Shown piece by piece: positions 55,013 to 64,000 of a DNA stretch of 64,000 nucleotides. A model generated the notes under the pieces. That model had not been told where the DNA came from and did not search any database. It was given only the letters and a program-made list of their open reading frames with translations. The stretch is from Plasmodiophora brassicae (Eukaryota > Endomyxa > Phytomyxea > Plasmodiophorida > Plasmodiophoridae). The stretch spans positions 1,116,001-1,180,000 of the forward strand of contig JASFAU010000003.1 of assembly GCA_039704465.1 (NCBI GenBank), in the 5' to 3' direction. How positions within the stretch are numbered: the stretch's first letter is position 1; each line of letters opens with the position of its first letter. Both the position numbers and the translations under genes were made by a program.

Positions 55013-57193
55013 ATGTCGAAACCGAACGGGACGGCGGATTCGCGACCGGAGCACATCCAAGTGGGCGTGCGCGTGCGCCCGCTGACGCCCAGCGAGGCGC
55101 AATCGGGCGAATCCGTGGCATGGCGCGTCGACGGGGCGGTCATCACGCAGACGGACACGGCGGCGAAGAAGGCCGGCAAGGTGCCCGACTTCCGGTGCGT
55201 GCGCACAGCCGGCCCTGCATCGTTGCTCCTCGTTGAACAGTATCCCAGGTTTCAGCACGTGTTTGGCCCGGGAGCGAAGACGTCAGCTGTATACGAGGAA
55301 CTTGTGGCGCCAATCGTGCAGGATAGCCTCAGGGGCATAAACGGCGCCGTCTGCTGTTACGGGCAGACGTCGGCGGTACGCTGCTCTTGTCAGTTGATGT
55401 GACCTACGTTTCATTGCGGATGCGTTTTAGGGCAAAACCTACACCTGCCAGGGCAACGACTCTGAGCCAGGTATCATCCCACTGGCACTTCGCGACATTT
55501 TCCGCTCCATTGAAGAGGTTCGCTTCGCCGCTAACAAATAGGCATTGTCGTCGCCTTGTTCATGCAGTGCACGGCAGGTGCCCTCAAGGCAGTTCGTCCT
55601 AAAGTTCTCTTATATCGAGATCTACAACGAGCACGTGTTCGACTTGCTGACCGGGTCTGACGACAACCTGAGCGTCCAGGAGGATAGAGAGGTACGTCTA
55701 GTATGCCCCTTCCTGAGGATATGTAACCATGCCTCAGAGAGTTACAATAAAAGGACTCAGCGAAGTCGTGCTGTCGTCGGAAGAACAGGCGTTCGAGCTC
55801 ATGGAAAGTAGCCAAGCGAACCGGAAAGTATCGCGAACGCAAATGAACGAGCACAGTTCGCGGTCGCACGTCATCTTCCGTATTTCGATCGAAAGCAAAG
55901 CCAATGGTATGCTGCAGCGTTTTATTGAAAGGTTGTACTAAACTAAGCTAGCAGACGCAGATACTGCAATGAAGTCTACCAAGCTAGTCTCCCAGTTGAA
56001 CTTCGTTGACCTTGCGGGATCCGGTAGGTCGGATGAAGTATCACGTCGTTGTCGCCCTCATCGAACATTCACAGAACGGATTGCACGTGCTGGAGCAAGT
56101 GGTGTGCTGTTTAAAGAAGGCACTGCGATCAACAAGAGCCTTTTGTTTCTAGGTATTGTGATTTCGGCTCTAAGCCGGGGCCTTAGGTGTGTACCCCCTC
56201 TCATTGGAACGGCACTGCAACGACTCGCGAACTCAACCCCCACGTGTGACAGTCATGCGCCATTCCGAGACAGCCGCCTTACCTTAATCTTGAAAGTACG
56301 TCCGTGCGGGAACTGGTGCCTTGGTGACGTGCTAACTGTATCCAGAACTGTTTGGGTGGCAATTCTCGGACGGCCTTTATTCAATGTATTACGCCTGCTC
56401 GTTCGTGCTCGGAAGAGTCTATTTCAACCCTGCGAATCGCCAGTCGCATAGGCAATGTGACTAATGTGGCTCTGGTGAGCTTCGTGGTCGAGCTGGGTCA
56501 TTTGCTGTACTAACCCGGCCGCTTAGGTGAACGAAATCCCATGCGACGGTTCACCGACGAATGGTGAGCGCAGATCGGAATCAGAGCGAATGGCCTCAGA
56601 ATTGCTGCTGAAACAGCAAGATCTGTCCAGACACAATCGGCTTCTTCAGATTCAGGTGAGGCCTTCAGGGCCCTATGCATATGCAACCGTTCTTAGCAGT
56701 GCGCGACCAGCTTCATCAGTATAAAACCCTGTACATGCGTAAGCAAGGAGAGCATGCCGAGCAGCAGGTCATTTTTACGTGTTGCAGCAGCACTGGCCCG
56801 ATAATTTGACGATCTTCTGTGTAGGAAACTGCTGATCGTATAGTACAGCTGGAGTCCGAGGTTCAGGCTCTCAACATGCAAATCGACGATATATCTGCCG
56901 ACAAAGCATTCCTGGAAGACAGGTCGGATCCCATCGCCGTGAGCTCGGTTTCGTTATCTGAACACGTTTCCAGCAATGCTCAACTTATTGACCGCGTTAC
57001 TGAACTGGAAACCGAGGTTGCAGAAGCATGGCACAGCGCCCAGCTGCTGAACGACCTATCCAGCGGCACCGCTCAGTCTCGCTGGCTGCGCCTCAGTCAC
57101 CACGACAGCGTCGAGCAGCTAGAGCAGGATTTGTATTCAGCACTTCGAACTGTAATCGCTTACAGAGAGCGGCAAGTGGAATACACAAGATGA
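55013..57193 (+). CDS. Kinesin motor protein, CENP-E/kinesin-7-like
   Basis: N-terminal motor: IQVGVRVRPLTPSEAQ; P-loop GQTSA joined to GKTYTCQGNDSEPGIIPLAL across an intron; KFSYIEIYNEHVFDLLTG; switch I NEHSSRSHVIFRISIESK; switch II LNFVDLAGS joined to ERIARAGASGVLFKEGTAIN, restoring DLAGSE; then KSLLFLGIVISALS and HAPFRDSRLTLIL. The motor is followed by a short coiled-coil stalk (RIVQLESEVQALNMQIDDIS, LIDRVTELETEVAEAW) and a stop at 57193, so the protein is much shorter than animal CENP-E. No cargo domain is visible. The subfamily assignment rests on the VRVRPLTPSE and GQTSxGKT patterns and is tentative. About ten short introns; exons near 56300-56520 are the least certain. The stop is 16 bases from the convergent gene. 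Confidence 0.85.
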
Positions 57194-57209
57194 TAGACTC
57201 GGCCGTGTA

Positions 57210-57518
57210 TCATGCTCGCTTGCTTCTCCCGTCTACAAACGTGAACGATAGACTACAGGCTCTCGGCGCGATGAAATGGAGCATCTCCAGGAACGCGTTA
57301 CACCCTGTCAGAGCGGCCACCATCGGGAACTGCATCAGCGCGCTCATGACGAACACAGCGGACCAGAGGACGACCATGATCGCGATATGACATCGGCTGC
57401 TCGACGACAGGAACGCGACGACCCTCAGATCGGCGAACGCCAGGAACACAATGGCCACCAGCATGGCGGGCGTGTTGACATAGTGCGAGCAGCACTCCAT
57501 GTCGCCGACGTCCTGCAT
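57210..57518 (-). CDS. Small membrane protein, unknown
   Basis: Intronless frame of 102 residues from ATG 57518. Two clear hydrophobic stretches (AMLVAIVFLAFADLRVVAFL; IAIMVVLWSAVFVMSALMQF then PMVAALTG) and a shorter one (FLEMLHFIAP). A basic tail (VDGRSKRA) follows. The hydrophobic pattern is unlikely by chance on the strand opposite a gene-free region, but no family is recognised. Upstream exons on the minus strand are possible. Confidence 0.5.
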   Translation of the reverse strand: MQDVGDMECCSHYVNTPAMLVAIVFLAFADLRVVAFLSSSSRCHIAIMVVLWSAVFVMSALMQFPMVAALTGCNAFLEMLHFIAPRACSLSFTFVDGRSKRA

Positions 57519-57779
57519 TACGCGCTCGGGCGCAGGCGCGGGTAACGGGGGCGCGTGCCGTCTGGCCAGTGGCCACCCGCCCGCAGCAGCGCTCTGGAAC
57601 GTTCGTACGCAATACTTGTCGGCGCTTGTGTCTACGAATGGAACTCACGGGTGGCTTGGCCCGACTATTTGTGGACACGGCGGCGTATGTACGTACTGTA
57701 CGTACGTAGAGCGTGTCAGCATGGGGGCGCCTTGTGGGAGAGCATGCCGTCACACGTCGCCGATCGGTCGTCCGTCGCG

Positions 57780-58781
57780 ATGTCCGCTCTGACGCAGGTC
57801 GCCCATGCCGCTGCCAGCCTGATATCGGTGCTGTCGCTGAACGTCTTCGTCATTCTGCTCATTCTCAAGCTGGATACGTCCGACTTGCTGCGGAAATGGT
57901 CGTGGGCGCTGGTCATGCTTCCGATCTTCATTGCAGGTGCGATGGCGAGCCTAGCGGCCACGATGCAGGCCTACGACTCCCCGTCAGAGGAGACACGGCC
58001 ACTGCTCGCGAAAGGCGATCCCAACGACCACCAGTCGCTGTCGTCTCTTGTCGACCGCATGACACCGTCGTCCATCACCAGGTATTACCAGGCGGATGTC
58101 TTCATGCAGCTGGCCGTACTCGTAGCTTTAGTGTTCGCTGCGGCCATCGCCGTTCTGGTCCAGCACGACTCGTGCGCCTGTAGCACCGTTGTCCCCACCC
58201 TCGTCGGAGTCCTTGCGGCGATTTACGTCGTTCGTGGTGTCGCGACAGTGCTTTCCGTCAGGGCATCGTACCAGGGTTACTCGAATCTTGTCACCGCTGT
58301 CTCCATGTACCATATCACGCCGAACGCCAGACGACTGATGGATTTCGGACGTTGGCACATTTCCAGTAAGGCGTCGCCAGGCCGCCGTCTGGTGAGCACC
58401 GTGCAGGTCTCCGGTACTGTCTCCACCATCCTCATCGGGGCGCTCGCAACCTACCAGATTCGACACGACCAATGCGTCTGTTCGCGCCTGCAGACGTTCT
58501 CGATCGTCAGGCGCCTGACCTTTATGATTGCAGATGTCGTACTGTCCCGATCTGTTCGTGCAAACGCAGCACATGTTGTTCGGTAAGTGATATCGGACAG
58601 TTGAACGGCACCCTACTGTAGTAACGGCATCGCAGCATTGTATGCACTCGAGGTGCTGAACCTGTCGCGATCGATGCTGTTCGACTGGTACGCCACAAGC
58701 ATCAGCCTGAAAGCCCTGCTGGGCCGAATTGAATCGAGGCCTGACGCTTACAAGCCGCCTGGCGAGAAACTCGCCGGTTAG
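57780..58781 (+). CDS. Multi-pass membrane protein, unknown family
   Basis: From ATG 57780. Spans: SLISVLSLNVFVILLILKL, SWALVMLPIFIAGAMASLAA, DVFMQLAVLVALVFAAAIAV, VVPTLVGVLAAIYVVRGVAT, and STVQVSGTVSTILIGALATY. After an intron in about 58500-58640 comes the last segment (GIAALYALEVLNLSRSMLFD, then WYATSISLKALLGRIESRPD), ending EKLAG at the TAG 58779-58781. Two loop motifs recur: QHDSCACS after the third span and RHDQCVCS after the fifth. This suggests an internal duplication of a two-helix unit ending in HDxCxCS. A possible upstream start is ATG 57744. No family is assigned. Confidence 0.68.
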
Positions 58782-58893
58782 GCATGAGCCGCTGTGTTTC
58801 ACATTAGATGACGGGAGAGTAATATATGTGCAAATGCAGCACTAGGGACACTTTTATGTGGGGCACATCAGAGTGTAGAGTGATGACGTCCTC

Positions 58894-61800
58894 TCAGAAG
58901 ACAGTGCCATCGCTGCGGATGTGGATCGGGGGAGGGCCTCCCTTGCGCAACTCGGCAGCGATGATGCGTCCAGCACGCCACGTCCCGCCTTCGAGAACCT
59001 TGGGCAGAGGCATCTGCGCCTCCGTCAGGTTGAACTCCTTGCGGACGCCTTCTGCGACAAGGTCCAACAAGCAGATCGTGCAGGCTCGCCATTCGATAAC
59101 AAGCTCGGAACCGACGTCAAAGTACGAGTTCAGTGCAGCCGGGTTTCGAGGCGTCAGGACGCCAGTATCGATGAAGAGGCCTCCGTTGCGGTACTCAGCA
59201 AGACCAGTGCAGAGGTGAAGGTCATCTATCTGCAAGACGGCAGCGTTATTCGGGATGTTGCGACAAAGGATATACAATCGAGTAGCCTACCTTAATGCCA
59301 CTCTCTATGAGAGGCTCCATTATGGACAGTAAAAGCCATTGAGAAAGTTTGTGGAACGGCACAAGGTCGCTTCCAGGAACCGAAGTCTTGAGAGGATTGT
59401 ACGACCAAACGTCACCACGGCGGACCCCAGAAAGGGTCGTTGGCCAAACCAGCTGGAGACCTTCGATGACGGCACGCCTTCACATATGGCTTAGAGACAA
59501 TTATGTACAGCACCTGGGCAGTCTGACGCACCAGATAACCTTGACTGAAACATGCCCGTCTACAGTATGCTTGTTAACATAGTCGACAATGTACCCAGGA
59601 CGACAGATTTCCGTCCCGAAGAATTCGGGAGACGACTCCAGCGCCTCAGCAAGCCGGTGCAGAATACCAAGTCGGCCTTCGAGTCAAACATCAGGGACTG
59701 ACGTACAATACCAGCGGATACGCAAACCTTTAACGCCAACCAAAGGGTTGGTCTTCGAGACCTGGAATCCTTTCTGAATTGCAGACAGTTCGAGCTTCTT
59801 GAGACCCAGGGAATTCACACGGTGCGGCACAGCCTAGAACAGCATTTAAACAGGCGACCACGCAAGGTAACGAGGGGAACTCGCCTCGTCACTGGAAAAC
59901 TGTCCGGATAGGAACATATCGAAAACTGCCGTCGCCAGACCTTCCGAACGAACCTGTGCAGGATATTAGGTTCGATTGTGCGCCCGCGGGGGATCTTCCC
60001 TACCCGTGTATTCCCGTCCGCGTCAACATATTTCCAGTCGGGTCCTGCACCGGCATCCAAAAGGCAGGCCACAGTAATGAGGTCAATTACTCGACGGGTT
60101 CGCTCGGTTGGATCACATCGCCACGTCTCTAGGGAACAAAGGTACTGTCAGACACGGAAACGGTAAGCGTTGGCAGTCTTACGGCTGATCTGGTGCACAG
60201 TGTTAACGCCGTCAATTTCAAAGTGCCTCATTCGGCTGTGGAAAGGAATATTCAGTTTGGGGTAAGTCGTCTTGATCGACTTGACGACGGCTTCAACCGC
60301 AGCCGGCAATTTCGCTATCGTTGCCAAAGTCAGTGACCAGGTGGTGTTCACGCGTCACGGAGAGCATGCTTCAGGAAGAACGTACAGAGATCTAACGTGA
60401 AGTGAACCAACTTGCCACGCTTTGCCAGCTCGAACACACGGTTGCTGCGTTCACGAACGGCTTCCAGTGAGCGTATCTGCTTGTTGATGTCCTCTGTTGA
60501 AATTGATTCGGTGTGGTAACCAGCGGAAACTTTGGCTTTGATCTCGATTTGGGCAGCTCCCGGCACAAGGTCATCGGGGATGGAGATGCGCTGCATCACT
60601 TCAATACCAGCGTTCCGGATTGCGTCGTACTTATCAGAAGACATGGACAGCAGCCAGTCAATACGTTTGATGCCAAGCCACAATAGAATATCAGGCATCA
60701 GCTCTTGGAACCTGAGATCCAACGTCAGATACGGGACGTAACAGGGCATTGAGGTTCAAACCTTGCATCGCGAACGCCTGCAATAGACTCTGTGTGGAAG
60801 AAATAGGTCTCAGGGCGGTCGCCACCTTGCTGACTCTTCCGCGCATTGTAGACGCGAAACTTGGTACCTATGTGACACGTTCAGAACCATATACTGATGT
60901 CCAAACGGCATGTATCAGACATTCTCCCAAAGCGCGTCCTTCTTTACGAAAGTATGCTACGACGCCAACTCCCCCGCGCTGAGCACATTCAACTGCACCC
61001 TGCGAAGCATAAAGAACAAAGTTTAACCACGACATATAGGACGGTACCTGGATGGCGAAGATCAGGTATGGACGGCAAGTGCAGATGTCGGTCCCGAAAA
61101 CATCGCTCCCGTTGCACTCATCATGCACACGAACCGCGACCTCTGTTCGTGGATCAGATAGCTTGCGGATATCGCCGAAAAAGTACGCTGTGACGCCGCC
61201 AATCGGCACAACGTATGCCTTGTTCTGTTCATACGAATAAAATGCATTAACCAGATGTAGGAGCGGATGCAGACGACGTAGACAAACCGTTTTGTCCAGA
61301 ATGCGATCATTCTGGGTATACCGGTACAGTTTATCCCGGATAGCATCCTCCGGCATCGACAAGCGAGCACTCATGCCAGGAATATTCCAGATGTGGTCGA
61401 CGGCGCACTTCACAATACGAATACCGCCATCTTCGCCCACAACCGTCCCATCGTGAGGCAGACCTACGATGTTCTCAGTCAATGTAATCAAATAATATTC
61501 AGCAAACAATGACTTTACACCTTTGAGTTCCTCGAGATACATCGTGGCCGTGGTGGCCGCCATCGTCGGTCTGGACGACCACATTCCATAAGGGTCCAAC
61601 GAGACAATCTCCGCCCATCGCGATTGCGTCGCCGGCTTCTTCAGATGGTCGTCGAGCGCCTGTATGAGGTGCCTGTACGCCACGTCAGGGACAGCAGACG
61701 GACCAAGACAGGCGCGAAGGCGCATACTCATCCTTGGTGCGTTGCATGTGGATCTTGGCCAAATCATTGCCACACCTGGCCTCCGCTAACGCATGGAATG

Positions 61801-61998
61801 GCGCGTTGCACCCACCAAAGAACCTACACAACACTGAGAACAGATCCGGGGGAGCACGCGTCGAAGTGGCGGTACATACCCCGCGTATTTCCCATCCTCA
61901 ACATCCTTGTGCAGGTCGTGCGCCGTGTACGCCGGATCGTGCATCTTGATCGGCTTTGCGGTTGGCGACTTGGCGCTCGGTGACTGTGGCGCCTGCAT
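58894..61998 (-). CDS. URC1-URC4 fusion: GTP cyclohydrolase II-like plus DUF1688
   Basis: Predicted bifunctional uracil-catabolism (URC pathway) protein. N-terminal start at 61998 (MQAPQSPSAKSPTAKPIKMH). URC1 half: EIVSLDPYGMW, GVTAYFFGDIRKLSDPRTEV, then RVHDECNGSDVFGTDICTCR with the three zinc cysteines of GTP cyclohydrolase II, GVGVVAYFRKEGRALGE, and FQELMPDILLWLGIKRIDWL with ISIPDDLVPGAAQIEI. It runs without a stop into a DUF1688/URC4 half: SLEAVRERSNRVFELAKRGK with LVHFTLD, then TTYPKLNIPFHSRMRHFEID, and after less-resolved exons (60150-59290) VIEWRACTICLLDLVAEGVR and PLPKVLEGGTWRAGRIIAAE with a PIHIRSDGTVF end. The two halves are separate genes in yeasts and bacteria as I know them. The fusion is seen directly in frame 60749-60348. 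Confidence 0.85.
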
Positions 61999-62245
61999 GC
62001 TCGACGAATGTTCTGGAAACTACCCGAACGTTATCCGAATGATGGCACCGCAACCCGTCACGCCCCCCAACGAGCCACGACGTCACGCACGGCCTATATC
62101 GCCACTGCCACTGAGGGACCGCGTCCAAAAACGGACCTAGTGAGCGTCGCCACGTCCACTTCGGACCGGGACAACACACGGGACACCCCAGCGGGGCAAC
62201 TTGAAACCCGGGTTGTTGGTGCAGTATTTCTGACTGCTGAGCTCT
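61999..62245. other. Upstream region of the URC fusion gene
   Basis: No supported gene. Contains the presumptive promoter of the minus-strand URC fusion. Short frames on both strands are Arg/Pro-rich shadows. Confidence 0.35.
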
Positions 62246-62352
62246 CGGCGACAGAACAAATACCGCTGGCTTAAATCACGGCGACAGAACAAATACCGCT
62301 GGCTTAGTCACGCCGACAGAACAAATACCGCTGACTTGATCACGCCGACAGA
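62246..62352. repeat. 32-33 bp tandem repeat, three and a partial copy
   Basis: Unit CGGCGACAGAACAAATACCG followed by CTGGCTTAAATCA. Copies begin at about 62246, 62279 and 62311, with a truncated copy at 62343. Differences are few (GGC/GCC, GGCTTA/GACTTG). Lies between the divergent URC fusion gene and the last gene of the window. Confidence 0.9.
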
Positions 62353-62686
62353 GTTCTCATGATGTTTCGTCCGAAAGGCGAACCGCGCGAGGTTTCATTG
62401 CTTGGCGACGCTGTCACATGTCCAAGGATACCAACCGGGCAGAGGACGCTCAGTACCTTGTGGTACGAAAGACCATGGAAATATGTCAGGGACATGAACG
62501 CCATACTTGGGGTCGAAGCTGGGGTCGACGCTTGACGGTGTCGGACTCGGAGAGTTCCGACAGTCTTCGGCAACCGAGTGCGCCCTGTACTATTTCTGTC
62601 GACGCAACTACCCGAGTACTCCGCGCAGAATAGTGCGAAGGGTGCGTCACTCAACGCCGAGGGCAGGTCTGCCTGCAATCGTCGGG
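62353..62686. other. Upstream region of the last gene
   Basis: About 330 bases between the tandem repeat and the next start codon. The plus frame is open upstream of 62687, but no better ATG or domain is visible. Confidence 0.35.
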
Positions 62687-64000
62687 ATGCCGCGGCGGCG
62701 TGTGTGGTTGATCTTCCTGGTAGTAGTCGCTCAGATTCTGGTATCCGTGCTTGCCAGAGCCGACGTTGTTTCGCCATCGTTCCGGATGTCGACAAGGTCG
62801 AAGAGCTCACGTCGACCTGGTGGGCGTCCACTGTCGAAATCGCTGTTGAAGCACGAGATTCTCCGTATCCGACGTGAAGCATCTCGAGCTAGGCCACAGA
62901 GTAATTTCGATGTCGATGCGTTCGTCCAGCAGCAAATTATGCAGCCTAGGCAACCTGATGATCCCTCAAACGGGACAGAGTCTGAACGCGTGAATCCGCG
63001 TGAGAGCCACAACAACTTGGTAACGAGGCTCGGTGCGAACTTAGAGGCGATCCAAACAGCAATCTCTCCGCCCTTGTCATCCGTGGCAGATGTGCCACCA
63101 GCATTGCTTCGCTTTACCCCCTCTGGAAAAGCGCCGCCAGCCGCGCCCAGCGCTTCCGCGAAACCCATGCTTTCAGAGACGGTCCCCGACGGAATAGCCG
63201 ACTTTGCCCATGCAAAGTCTTCCACGGATCCTTCATGTACACATGATGGCACTGCAGGCGATATTGCCCAACAGGTACACGCCCCTGTACAGTATTTGGA
63301 ATGCTTTTAACCTATCTCCACAGCCGGGTGCGTCTGTGCGGGAGCGTGGTGCAAGGCAAATCAAGCGCGTTCGAATTTCGACCGCGGATGGCTATTCCGG
63401 TGACAAACGTGGGGACTTCAATGCTTCGGGTAACACGTCGTCGCCCACTGCCCCTTCACCTCTGAAAACTGGAGATATCGCGATAACGCCTCCGCGGATC
63501 AGACGAACGCCAGATCGTGGATTGCTGTACCAGGAGGATTTGTACAAAGTTACGCCTATGGCTCCTCGTCCTATACGTCGGGCAATATCTCGCATGGGCT
63601 ATGAGCACATCGACACATCGCTGTCTGGCCGATCTCCCTCGCGTTCGTCCACGCCACATCCGTCAAGTCGCGTTTCAGGAATCAGGTCGAGCCCCACCGA
63701 CCGGAAGAGCACGTGGCTTTCGCTTGTGTCCCCGGCGCGAGTGGCCGGCTTGCTGACGGCCGCCGTCGTTCCACCTATGGTCGTTAACACGGTTTTTAGG
63801 TCAACGACCGAACCTGCAAGTGAGACGTCGTTGGTATGCAACAGCGTTACACCTACTGGTCCAACGTTCTAATTATCGTTCATGTCGTCAGACTCCAGTT
63901 GCTGGGATTCTTGCTGGCAGTGCCCTTGTTGGAGCGAAGCCGTGGCGGTGGATTAAGAAGCGCACGTGGCATATTCCCTGGCGTACTACTATGCATGCAA
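62687..64000 (+). CDS. Uncharacterised basic membrane protein, 3' truncated by window
   Basis: Exons 62687-63274, 63324-63833 and 63892 to beyond the window. The N-terminus MPRRRVWLIFLVVVAQILVS could be a signal peptide or anchor; an alternative start (MSTRSKSSRRPGGRPLSKSL, in the same frame about 100 bases on) would make it a soluble basic protein. Then LLKHEILRIRREASRARPQS, a helical segment, and long Ser/Pro-rich disordered regions with many SP/TP sites (SPTAPSPLKTGDIAITPPRI, SPSRSSTPHPSS). A hydrophobic stretch (VAGLLTAAVVPPMVVNTVF) precedes the intron 63834-63891 (TTCTAAT branch). The next exon reads TPVAGILAGSALVGAKPWRW then IKKRTW. A nuclear-envelope type protein is conceivable, but no domain proves it. 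Confidence 0.55.

Overview
This window is nuclear DNA of a small-genome eukaryote. It carries about 33 genes in 64 kb on both strands, at roughly 1.9 kb per gene. Nearly all genes are interrupted by very short introns. Those I could resolve are mostly 49-69 bp, with GT..AG ends and a CTAAC/CTGAC-like branch point just upstream of the AG. Neighbouring genes lie within tens of bases of each other. The contents (26S proteasome ATPase, THO complex, PCF11, CCDC12/Cwf18, DBR1, extended synaptotagmin, kinesin, TKL and MAP2K-like kinases, MADS-box factors, and a WD40/EF-hand protein of a type common in flagellated cells) fit a unicellular protist or an early-diverging fungus-like lineage. I cannot name the clade from this sequence alone.

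Layout. 1-7.2 kb: end of a YIP1-family gene, RPT5, an acidic unknown, an extended synaptotagmin, a MAP2K-like kinase and a UBL3-type prenylated ubiquitin-fold protein. 7.5-19.4 kb: THOC2, a large EF-hand/WD40 protein, an ankyrin protein and PCF11. 19.4-24.2 kb: gene-poor, with a three-copy direct repeat, a PPR-like protein and a Cys-rich secreted protein. 24.2-29.2 kb: a short secreted protein, an acidic unknown and a tandem pair of MADS-box genes. 29.3-35.4 kb: WDTC1/DCAF9-like, DBR1 and a DOMON/cytochrome b561 protein. 35.8-42.2 kb: one giant TKL kinase with a PH domain interrupted by a FYVE-type zinc finger, plus two more PH domains. 42.4-46.8 kb: membrane proteins, a four-EF-hand protein and CCDC12. 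47.1-54.8 kb: an ER PDI with KDEL, an HHIP/sugar-dehydrogenase-like membrane protein and a Tes/MJ0619-like protein without the radical-SAM cysteine cluster. 55-64 kb: a kinesin, two membrane proteins, a fused URC1-URC4 uracil-catabolism gene, and an unknown gene running off the end.

The genes do not form an operon or a single pathway. There is a loose RNA-processing theme (THOC2, PCF11, CCDC12, DBR1) and a secretory/lipid-contact theme (YIP1, E-Syt, PDI, secreted and membrane proteins). The most unusual items are the Tes-like protein with no visible iron-sulfur cluster motif, the URC1-URC4 fusion and the nested PH/FYVE kinase. Intron positions were deduced by reading frame continuity and family resemblance, without transcripts. 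Where exons are listed, their summed length is a multiple of three.
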